A DNA stretch of 64,000 nucleotides from Pteria penguin (lineage: Eukaryota > Mollusca > Bivalvia > Pterioida > Pteriidae), in the NCBI GenBank assembly GCA_035048485.1, contig CM068587.1, positions 32,721,001-32,785,000 on the forward strand. The letters run 5' to 3'. Within the stretch, counting starts at the first letter, position 1. The number at the start of each line of letters is the position of its first letter. Under the pieces are notes generated by a model. The model was not told the DNA's origin. It saw nothing but the letters and a program-made list of their open reading frames with translations, and did no database searches. Shown one piece after another: positions 13,915-26,500 of the stretch. The position numbers were made by a program, and so were the translations under genes.

Positions 13915-14355
13915 TTCTCTTGACAAAAACTTTAACCTGTATCATATAAGAACGATTATAGAGACAGGGTTTTAATAGATTTCACATGTGTATTCCAAAA
14001 TGCAATTGGCAGTGTGATCAGTCCTGACTTGAGAATTATAATGTAGCTTGGATTTGTCCATCATCTTTACATTCTTGAACTCTTCACCTTAAATTGACAT
14101 GTACCATTAAAATTTAATAATTTTATTTTAAGTGAAGGGCAGGATTTATGCCTGGAATGAGATCTGTAAGTAATGCCCAGTACAAACTTGTTCCCTTAAT
14201 TTTGCCTGCCTTAATACCTGTATAATTTCTTGCCCTGAATTCGGCATACTTGACTGCAGACTACATTGAATGTCTAATATTATTATCATCATTTATTCTA
14301 CACATTTAACAGGTAATTACTTTGTGAAGAAAATTTTGAATGAAAATTAAAAGGA

Positions 14356-14495
14356 ATGGATTATTTAACTTTGACATTGATGGGGGTTGTGACCTTTTTC
14401 GTAATCCAGTGCATAAGGTTGTACATGTCTGATTGTGACCTTACTCTTCGATGGATGGAGACAGTGGGAAAATCTACAGGTAATGATAATGTATA

Positions 14496-14568
<73 letters not shown>

Positions 14569-17500
14569 GGGGAAATCTACAAGTTATTGATATGTAGGAT
14601 ATACATGTATAATGGGTAAATCTACATGTACCGGTAATTATAATTAAGTAAATACATTATATGTATGAATGTTATATTGTACAATGTATTACAAATTTTT
14701 CTTCAGGTAAATGAAATACAAAGTAGTAGAGTATCAGAGTAACACTGATAGCAATGTACTGGTCTTTGTCATTGAGTGCGAAAGCTTGTTTAGTTAAGAT
14801 TATACCAACAGTAAATAGAAGGACTTGAGGTAGAGTTGAAGCATGGTTTCATTTTTATGTCCCTGGATCGATAGATCGTGGTATTGTTTTTTTGCTTGTC
14901 TGTCTGTTTGTTTGTTTGTCTGCCTGTTTTCAACTTGAGATAGAATGGAGGCTTATCATTTTTGACCTGTCTGTCTGTCTGTTTGTTTGTTCGTGTGTTT
15001 GTTTGCTTGTTTGTCTGTCTGATGTCAACTTGAGAGATAGAGACTTAAGAATTCATATTTGCCTTGCATACTCCACTAATAAAGCCCTTTCAAATTACAC
15101 CAAGGTCATTGTCCTCATGAACTTGGCCACGCCCTTTGACCTACATTTCAAAATTTGCCTTATTTGGACTTTGTTGTGGCTGGGGCATTCATGTTTCATG
15201 AATGCATTTTGTTTTCTGTGCTTCTTACAGACTTGATAGTAGGGCAAACCATCATAACTTGGTTGTATGTATACTCTGGGAATATTTGAACTTTACATTT
15301 TAGTGTTTCAGTTTCCAAAGGTGGGAATCTGTGGTTGGGATCAAAGTGTGTCAAGTTCTGGATATCAACCTAGGTAGTTTAGTTCATAGAGTGTAGATCA
15401 CAAATTAGGAAGACAGGTTCTCAGTTTGTCCACATCTTAATTTTCCTGAAATAGCGGTACATGTAGTAGTAATAGTGGCGATTGTTATTATACCCTTGTT
15501 TAACTTGTTGCGAAGAGGATATGGTCAAGCCATTGTGCGTTCATCCATATATTCATGCATACACATTATTTACCTACTGAAAAAGGTTTTTCAAACCTGA
15601 GGTACTGTACGTAGTTATTGAACATCATAAAGTAATTAAGGAACAACCCTACAGAGTGTGGAAATGATAAGAAGTAAAGGTTATGTTAGAGTATGCTCTG
15701 CTTTGCAGTGCTCTTTGAATAAAATTATAGTTCATGTAGTAGTAGTAGTAGTAGTAGTATAGAGTAGTGGTAGTATTAATAGTATTTGCAGTTGAAGTAG
15801 TGGTTGTAATTGAAGTAAAAGTAGTAATAGTAGTAGTAGTTGTTATTACTAGTAGCAGTATTAGTAGTAATATGTGTAGTATTTGTAGTTGAAATAGTGG
15901 TAGGATTTGAAGTAGTATTAGTAGTAATATTAGTGTTAGTAGAAGAAGTAGTAGTAGTACTAGTAGTTGCAGCAGAAACGGTAGCAAATATGATAGTAAA
16001 TTTTAACAGTAGCAGCATTATAGTAGTAGTAGGTGACGTGAAGGTAGTGATGAATATTTAACTTTTCATTTAAATTCAATGTTGTGAATAATATCTTGTT
16101 TATTCTGCAAGCATATGATGTTCTTATTTGTTTTCATACTTAAAGTATGCATCCTGTTTCCAAATCTGTATGAAAAATATCTTTCCTTTTAGAGAGTTTG
16201 AAGGGAAAAGTCGTATGGATTGTAGGAGCTTCCAGTGGTATAGGTGAAGCTCTGGCTCATAGACTGGCTCAAGATGGCTGTCGGCTTATTCTTTCGGCCA
16301 GACGACAAGATCGATTACAACAGGTGAAACACAAATGCCTAGGTAATGTTATTGTTTGGATTTTTGAGATATTAATCTGTTACCTATATACATTTATATA
16401 TACTTTTACAAAGATAAGTTTTCGAGTGTTTATTGTATAAGTTGAAAAATTTCAGTAATATTCCGTCAGAATTGTTCACATACACTTATGACATCATCGC
16501 CTGTGTGCCCAGCTGGCAGGGGATGCTTACTCCTCTATGGCAACTGATCTCACCTCTGTTTTAACAGGGGTTTGTGATTGCTTGTATTATATTTACACGT
16601 ATATATGTATTGTCATGTTATTTGGACTTTTGAGTTGTGGAAATTGGATAGGTATCTCAGATTTTTACTTTGATCTCCTGAAGTTTTTTATTGTTATTTG
16701 GAAAAATATAAGGTTGTGACAAAAAATTAGAACCCTATGAAACTCAGGTAACAAAAGAATTACTGGTTTGGAAGGTAAATCAGAACATGCATTGTATTCG
16801 GACGATCGCTATTTTCATTACTTACTAACCATTTTCAGTAATTTTAACTGCGCAACTTGAAAGAACAACATCTTTTTAAACTGTACTGTCCAGATTTACC
16901 TTGCGTCCAGATTTATCTTCCCGACTAGTACATTTTGACGCTGAATCATCCCAAGTCCTTTTGATTCCCCGACATATTATGCAGTGTAACTTAAAATTTG
17001 ACTGTAATTACTTCGATTTATGTCAGACGAGTTGGACATTTGATTGTGATATCACACTCATACAAATGACAGTTCACTAAATGTTGTTTTCCTGATATTT
17101 TGATCAAATGTGGTTTAATTTAGATTTTCTGAATTGCAGAGTTAAGTACACTGAGATCAGAAGACATTTTGATCCTACCTCTTGATATGTTGGATTACAC
17201 ATCACATTCCAATGCAGTGGAGACTGCACTGAAATATTTTAAGAAGGTTTGTATAAGCATCTTAAAAAGGAATGCAAATGTGTATGCAATATATAAGGAT
17301 TTTGAGAATATTACTACAGGTTTCTGCATATGGAGCATTTCTACAGTAGATATATCTCCAGTCATTTGATATGTTTCTACAGTCACTGTATAATATATCT
17401 CTACTGTGTTTATGGTATATCATTACTGTTCATTTGTAACATTTCTACAGTCACTATATGATTTATCCCTACTGTATTTTAGGTATATTATTACAGTCCA

Positions 17501-20500
17501 TTTTATTCTTTTGTACTGTCAGTACTGGTATATCTTCACTGTTTTTATGGTATATCATTGCAATCCATTTAATACATTTCTACAGTCACGATATGATTAT
17601 ATCTTCACTGTATTTATGGTATATTATTACAATCCATTTGAAGCCAGTGTGGCCTAGTGGATGAGGTATTCGGCTAAGGTAATCCCTGGGCGCACTGGTG
17701 TTCTGTCTTTTGGATGAGACAGTAAAAACCGAGGTCCCATGTCACGGTAGGTGTGGCATGTAAAAGATCCCTCACTGCTTCGAATGGGTCTGTTGCAAAG
17801 GCCTAAATTTGTATGCAGTGTATCAGGCAGATGCCGTCACCATATACATGAAATAATCATGGAGTAACTTAAAACAATATTCAGTCAGTCAATCAACAAT
17901 CCATTTGATACATATGTACATTCACCATATGATTTATCCCCACTGTCTTTATGGTACTATAACATTACAGTCCATTTGATAACATTCTACAGTCACCATA
18001 TGATTTATCCCCACTGTCTTTATGGTACTATATCATTACAGTCCATTTGATAACATTTTACAGTCACCATATGATTTATCCCCACTGTCTTTATGGTACT
18101 ATATCATTACAGTCCATTTTATAATATTCTACAGTCACCATATGATTTATCCCCACTGTCTTTATGGTACTATATCATTACAGTCCATTTGATAACATTT
18201 TACAGTCACCATATGATTTATCCCCACTGTCTTTATGGTACTATATCATTACAGTCCATTTAATAACATTCTACAGTCACCATATGATTTATCCCCACTG
18301 TCTTTATGGTACTATATCATTACAGTCCATTTGATAACATTTTACAGTCACCATATGATTTATCCCCACTGTCTTTATGGTACTATATCATTACAGTCCA
18401 TTTAATAACATTTTACAGTCACCATATGATTTATCCCCACTGTCTTTATGGTACTATATCATTACAGTCCATTTAATAACATTTTACAGTCACCATATGA
18501 TTTATCCCCACTGTCTTTATGGTACTATATCATTACAGTCCATTTGATAACATTCTACAGTCACCATATGATTTATCCCCACTGTCTTTATGGTACTATA
18601 TCATTACAGTCCATTTGATAACATTTTACAGTCACCATATGATTTATCCCCACTGTCTTTATGGTACTATATCATTACAGTCCATTTAATAACATTTTAC
18701 AGTCACCATATGATTTATCCCCACTATCTTGATGGTACCATATCATTACAGTCCATTTAATAACATTTTACAGTCACCATATGATTTATCCCCACTGTCT
18801 TTATGGTACTATATCATTACAGTCCATTTGATAACATTCTACAGTCACCATATGATTTATCTCCACTGTCTTTATGGTACTATAACATTACAGTCCATTT
18901 GATAACATTCTACAGTCACCATATGATTTATCCCCACTGTCTTTATGGTACTATATCATTACAGTCCATTTGATAATATTCTACAGTCACCATATGATTT
19001 ATCCCCACTGTCTTTATGGTACCATATCATTACAGTCCATTTAATAACATTTTACAGTCACCATATGATTTATCCCCACTGTCTTTATGGTACTATATCA
19101 TTACAGTCCATTTAATAACATTTTACAGTCACCATATGATTTATCCCCACTATCTTGATGGTACCATATCATTACAGTCCATTTAATAACATTTTACAGT
19201 CACCATATGATTTATCCCCACTGTCTTTATGGTACTATATCATTACAGTCCATTTGATAACATTCTACAGTCACCATATGATTTATCTCCACTGTCTTTA
19301 TGGTACTATAACATTACAGTCCATTTGATAACATTCTACAGTCACCATATGATTTATCCCCACTGTCTTTATGGTACTATATCATTACAGTCCATTTGAT
19401 AACATTCTACAGTCACCATATGATTTATCCCCACTGTCTTTATGGTACTATATCATTACAGTCCATTTAATAACATTCTACAGTCACCATATGATTTATC
19501 CCCACTGTCTTTATGGTACTATATCATTACAGTCCATTTAATAACATTCTACAGTCACCATATGATTTATCCCCACTCTCTTTATGGTACTATAACATTA
19601 CAGTCCATTTGATAACATTTTACAGTCACCATATGATTTATCCCCACTCTCTTTATGGTACTATAACATTACAGTCCATTTAATAACATTCTACAGTCAC
19701 CATATGATTTATCTCCACTGTCTTTATGGTACTATATCATTACAGTCCATTTAATAACATTCTACAGTCACCATATGATTTATCCCCACTCTCTTTATGG
19801 TACTATAACATTACAGTCCATTTGATAACATTTTACAGTCACCATATGATTTATCCCCACTCTCTTTATGGTACTATAACATTACAGTCCATTTAATAAC
19901 ATTTTACAGTCACCATATGATTTATCCCCACTGTCTTTATGGTACTATATCATTACAATCCATTTAATAACATTCTACAGTCACCATATGATTTATCCCC
20001 ACTGTCTTTATGGTACTATAACATTACAGTCCATTTGATAACATTTTACAGTCACCATATGATTTATCCCCACTCTCTTCATGGTACTATAACATTACAG
20101 TCCATTTAATAACATTTTACAGTCACCATATGATTTATCCCCACTGTCTTTATGGTACTATATCATTACAGTCCATTTAATAACATTTTACAGTCACCAT
20201 ATGATTTATCCCCACTGTCTTTATGGTACTATATCATTACAGTCCATTTGATAACATTCTACAGTCACCATATGATTTATCCCCACTGTCTTTATGGTAC
20301 TATATCATTACAGTCCATTTGATAACATTTTACAGTCACCATATGATTTATCCCCACTGTCTTTATGGTACTATAACATTACAGTCCATTTCATAACATT
20401 TTACAGTCACCATATGATTTATCCCCACTCTCTTTATGGTACTATATCATTACAGCCCATTTGATAACATTCTACAGTCAGGTAATAAAGAACTTGAACT

Positions 20501-23500
20501 TGTATGGTACTATATCATTACAGTCCATTTAATAACATTTTACAGTCACCATATGATTTATCCCCACTATCTTGATGGTACCATATCATTACAGTCCATT
20601 TAATAACATTTTACAGTCACCATATGATTTATCCCCACTATCTTGATGGTACTATATCATTACAGTCCATTTAATAACATTTTACAGTCACCATATGATT
20701 TATCTCCACTGTCTTTATGGTACTATAACATTACAGTCCATTTCATAACATTTTACAGTCACCATATGATTTATCTCCACTGTCTTTATGGTACTATAAC
20801 ATTACAGTCCATTTCATAACATTTTACAGTCACCATATGATTTATCCCCACTCTCTTTATGGTACTATATCATTACAGCCCATTTGATAACATTCTACAG
20901 TCACCATATGATTTATCCCCACTGTCTTTATGGTACTATATCATTACGGTCCATTTGATAACATTCTACAGTCACCATATGATTTATCCCCACTCTCTTT
21001 ATGGTACTATAACATTACAGTCCATTTGATAACATTTTACAGTCACCATATGATTTATCCCCACTGTCTTTATGGTACTATATCATTACAGTCCATTTGA
21101 TAACATTTTACAGTCACCATATGATTTATCCCCACTGTCTTTATGGTACTATATCATTACAGTCCATTTGATAACATTTTACAGTCACCATATGATTTAT
21201 CCCCACTGTCTTTATGGTACTATATCATTACAGTCCATTTAATAACATTTTACAGTCACCATATGATTTATCCCCACTGTCTTTATGGTACTATATCATT
21301 ACAGTCCATTTAATAACATTTTACAGTCACCATATGATTTATCCCCACTGTCTTTATGGTACTATATCATTACAGTCCATTTGATAACATTCTACAGTCA
21401 CCATATGATTTATCCCCACTGTCTTTATGGTACTATATCATTACAGTCCATTTGATAACATTTTACAGTCACCATATGATTTATCCCCACTGTCTTTATG
21501 GTACTATATCATTACAGTCCATTTGATAACATTTTACAGTCACCATATGATTTATCCCCACTGTCTTTATGGTACTATATCATTACAGTCCATTTGATAA
21601 CATTTTACAGTCACCATATGATTTATCCCCACTGTCTTTATGGTACTATATCATTACAGTCCATTTGATAACATTTTACAGTCACCATATGATTTATCCC
21701 CACTGTCTTTATGGTACTATATCATTACAGTCCATTTAATAACATTTTACAGTCACCATATGATTTATCCCCACTGTCTTTATGGTACTATATCATTACA
21801 GTCCATTTGATAACATTTTACAGTCACCATATGATATATCCCCACTGTCTTTATGGTATATCATTGTAGTCAACAGAACACAATCAGTTAAGTGTATGGT
21901 TTACTATCGAGAGGTCTTGGGTTAGAGTCCCCAGATGGCTTGTTAGTAAGTAATGGATGAGACAGTAAAAATCAAGATCCCATGTCAAGGTCGACACGGC
22001 ACATATAGGATCCTCAGCTCTTTAGATGGGTCCGTTGCAAAGGTCTAAATTTCTGTACATTGCATCAAGTAAATGCTGTCATGAAAGAAGTGCAATAATG
22101 TCTAGCGTGACTTAAAATGAGTCAAACAAAAACAAAACGACAGTCAACATCATAGTCAGACATATTTTATTCAAATAATAATAATAATAAAAAACTTCCA
22201 TGCCTTTAACCGGTCAGATATGCTTTGGTGCATTCAAATGAGACATTGTAATGTAAACATTAAGAAATACAAATTATATATATGTCAGAACACAGAAGCA
22301 ATAATTAATGTCTTTCTGTAATTTCAGATTGATATTCTGGTAAATAATGCTGGTCGATCTCAAAGAGCATTATGGGAAAAAACCAGCCTTGAAGTGGATA
22401 AACAGATGTTAGAAACAAATGTTCTTGGGCCACTCTCTGTTACCAAGGCTATTCTTCCTCATTTCATGGAACAGAAATCAGGTCACATTGTTGTCACTAG
22501 CAGTATAGCTGGAAAAATAGGTTAGATATAGAGATCTAATTATTGCTAACAAAAATTGATCATATTGTTTGTTTGTTAATATGTTGATGCATCTCCAGTG
22601 TTTTTGTGCTTCCTTTGATAGTTATGATGGGTTAATGAACTTACAAACCTTTATATACTAAAGATACCCACCACATAGATCTCTTAGCAGGCATTCATGA
22701 CCGGTCAGGAAAAACCATAGATAAAAATACTAAGCCAAAAGAAAAAATTCACTATGGAAACCTGTATCTGTAGCCGTGCGCTAATCACACGAATGTTATG
22801 TCACCAAGTGACAGTGACAGACCTCGCATATATTTTATTTATCATTATACCTATTTTACAATCAACAAAGCCGGTGTGGCCTAGTGGTATCGCGCTCGCC
22901 TGCTGATCGGGAGGCCAGGGTTTGAGTCCCGCTCTGGTCATGCAGGTGTCCTGGCTTTAGGATGAGACAGTAAAAACTGAGACCCTGTGTCGTGGTATGC
23001 ATGGCTCATTAAAGATCCCTCACTGCTTCGGGTGGGTCCGTTGCAAAGGTAAAAATTTGTATGCCCCGTATCAGGCAGATGCCATCACCATATACGTGAA
23101 ATATTCATGGTGTGACGTTACACAAAAATCAGTCAATCACAATCAACAAATTTTTGAATAACCTGTTATTATATTCATAACATAAAGAATCCATTATTAC
23201 AATAATAATACTACTACTACTAATAATAATAATAATAATATACCCTATTAGGAAACTGTGAGGTGTTTTCTGTTTAGCGGCTGGACTAGAACTGACTACA
23301 CTTACATTTACCACCAGAATCGACAGATCATGAATCACTTGATTCTTTATTATGAATCGGCAAGACAATTATTTTCCGCATTTCTACAAACCCTTGAAAA
23401 TATGAATTTTCTGGATTTTGATGCGAGTGGTTCCATGGTCGAATGGTCTGACTATTTTATTTTCTGCATATGTATGTACCGGTACATTGGTATTTTTGTA

Positions 23501-26500
23501 TATTTTTCAGGCTCACCAGGAATAGGTTCTTACTCAGGTTCTAAACATGCTTTACAGGTAAGCACACTTTTATTCATATATGATGTAGGTACAAGTAAGC
23601 ACACTTTTAGCCATATATGATGTAGGTACAAGTAAGTACTTTTTTAGCCATATATGATGCAGGTACAAGTAAGTACACTTTTAGCCATATATGATGTAGG
23701 TACAAGTAAGTACACTTTTAGCCATATATGATGTACGTACAGGTAAGTACACTTTAAGCCATATATGATGTAGGTACAAGAAAGTACACTTTCACCTATA
23801 TATGGTATATGTACAGGTAAGCACATTTTTACCTTTATGGGAAGGTTCAAGTACAAATAAATACATTATACACTGTGTATGAGTATTTCTGATGAGAGAA
23901 TCAGATTATGAAATCTTTGATAGAGATAGGGCCTTGATGACTGAGTGTGCTGAAGTGCTCCACTGCTATTCATTTATGTTTCATCATAAAGCATGCGATA
24001 GAATTATCCTAGCCAGGGTACCCATTGAAAATTTATCATTTTCTCCTACTTCCATGAATGTTATGATATAGTTCAATGCCTTGTCATGTTTAAGCACATT
24101 TGAAAAAAAAGTCATAAGAGGTTTTAAACCTTGGATCATTGATATTGGTAATTTGGAATGGTGAAATTCAGGTAATGCACATAGATTGAACATTTTTGCT
24201 AATGTAATATTTCCTTGTTGTGCTCTTATGTAAGAAAAAGAGAACATTTGTATTTGTTCATTGACAATATCAACAAAATGTTTTTTCATATTTGAAAAAT
24301 ATATTAATTCTTTAGCAGTCTTATAAGATCTTTAATTTCATTCAGTTTTGTGTTAAAATTAGTCATGTGATCTTTGATACTCTGCAAATTTGTAGGTTGC
24401 TTCTAGTTTAAAGATGACTTGGATTTATCTATACTTTGTCAATACATGTATTTGAAAATACAATCATGTAAAAAATTGTGCTTAAAGAAAGTCATGGTAC
24501 AAGAATAAGGTAACAGTGTTGGTGTTAACAAAAATCTGATATTGTCCAATATCCCACAAGTATCCTGATTTTCTGAAACTTAATTTGCCAGTATCTTGTC
24601 AGTGTTGAAAAACTCTAATATGGTAACCCTCACATGTTTTATACCATTTATTCCCAATACCTTTTAAACTGCATAATGTAATATACATTAAATCGTAGGA
24701 TATCCATTCTTGTTCAAATAAATAATAAAAGGTTTTTCAAAATATTATTCAAGCGGGTGTGGCCCAGTGGATGAGGTGCTGGCTTGTGACCGGAAGGTCA
24801 CAGGATCAATTCCTGCAGTAGGCTCATCAAGGTCCTGTCTTTCGGATGAGACAGTAAAAAAAGAGGTCCTGTGTCATGGTGTCATGTTTGTAAAAGGTCC
24901 CTCACTACTTCGTGTGAGTCCGTAACAAGGGTGAAAATGTCTATGCGATGCATCAGGCAGATGCCGTCACCATATATATGAAATAATTGTGGAGTGACGT
25001 AAAACAATAATCAATCAAATCAAATCAGTCATATCAAAATGCTATTGCGCAAAAATACATCTACATGCCGCAGTTTCTAATTTCAGGGATGGTTTGATAC
25101 TCTCAGGATAGAAGGTTATGAATATAACATCAAGGTCACTATGGTCTGTCCAGGACCAGTGTTTTCTGAAGCTTTGCTTCATGCTTTTACTGACAAAGAA
25201 GGGCAGGTAAGTCTTGTCACTTTACTCAGAAAAGGTTATGTATGTGATATGTTATGTAGTTGATATTCATTTGTGTGCTTCCACATCATTAGTCATATTG
25301 TTTATGATCAACGCTTGTAATAAACAGCACAGTATTAAAAGTGAGTTTCTAAATTTTGATCACAACTGACATATCATTTTTTTTTGCAAGAAATTCATTT
25401 CACTGGGGATATGGAATCTGTACCTAGAGTGGAGCCAATATAGCCATGAAGTGATAATGTTCTAAGTCTTTGAGAATCTTCTCTACTTTTATTCATTGTA
25501 AAAAAGGGAGCACATAGTGAGAAAAAGTATGAAACACTCCACCAAAATTTGGAAATGTATGGTCTACTTTTAAATCCTTGTATGGCAGTTGATCTAGACA
25601 AGATGAATAATTCATATAAGATCCATAGTTTCTGTGATAGAAAGATATTTGAATTTTAGTCGCCATGTGACATTATTGTGGTGAAATTCAGATTCAGTTT
25701 GAGCTGTGTCACAGTTGACATACTTTTCTTGGAGTTATGCCAATTAGTGGTGCATACATTATAGTTTCTTGACTTCTTTCCGTGATACTGTTAAATATTT
25801 AAATGATAGTATGTTTATGTATATAAGTATATTATGGTAGATTAGAGATGCTGAAATCTTGAAAAAGATGCAGGTCATTTGGACTGGCTTCCTCATCATT
25901 TTTGCAGGTCGGAATGAAAATTTGCCGGTCCGAAGAATGTGAAAATTTTGGAAATTTACAATTTCACAATATCTGTTAAATTGATTAAATAAAAAACTTG
26001 TTTACTTTGAACTATTTAAATTCATTCGGGCGTACATAGTTGATTTTACTTATATTCCAGTTCAATTTGGAATAAAAGATATTTTCATTCAACAAACTCT
26101 CATTCTCCTTTTCATCTTGCTCGCACTCAGACTCATCTTCTATCTCACTCTCACACTCAGATCATACATGTCATCCCCTTCTCCTTCTCAAGCAATAACC
26201 AATCCCTCCCCTCTTTCCAACACTGTTTAAATTCCCAAAAAATCCTGCTCTTCTCGTATTTCCTTGGTTTGTTTTCTGCCCCTTTCATGGGAAGCTTTCT
26301 TTTCTATCCCGGTTTAGTCCCCGACACGAATTTGATGGGCCAAGCTTCCATTTTTACCTTCAATGTCAATACAACGCTTGTACTGCGAGATAATATACAG
26401 AGATGTAAAGGAAACGTGTAACCGATCCAGATTATTAAAGAGCGCAATTACCAAAAAAAAATGTTTGTTCAGATTTGACGTCAGACATTTGGACCCGTTT

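Larger units (their letters stand above)
12589..14355. other. Divergent spacer between S28 and DHRS7 start codons
   Basis: The two genes are head to head, 1.77 kb apart. The spacer holds the 13137-13188 palindrome and the dispersed repeat at 13534-13914. I see no clear TATA box or other assignable promoter motif. Confidence 0.6.

Noticed and set aside
15649..16061. Poly-Thr, poly-Leu and poly-Val ORFs
   Set aside because: All come from the imperfect (AGT)n tract.
17909..21868. CRISPR-like regular repeat array
   Set aside because: Units are contiguous 71-bp repeats with no unique spacers, in a eukaryotic intron; it is a minisatellite.
23984..24289. 101-codon minus ORF in DHRS7 intron 5
   Set aside because: Composition is plausible but there is no recognised motif, partner exon or duplicate to support it.
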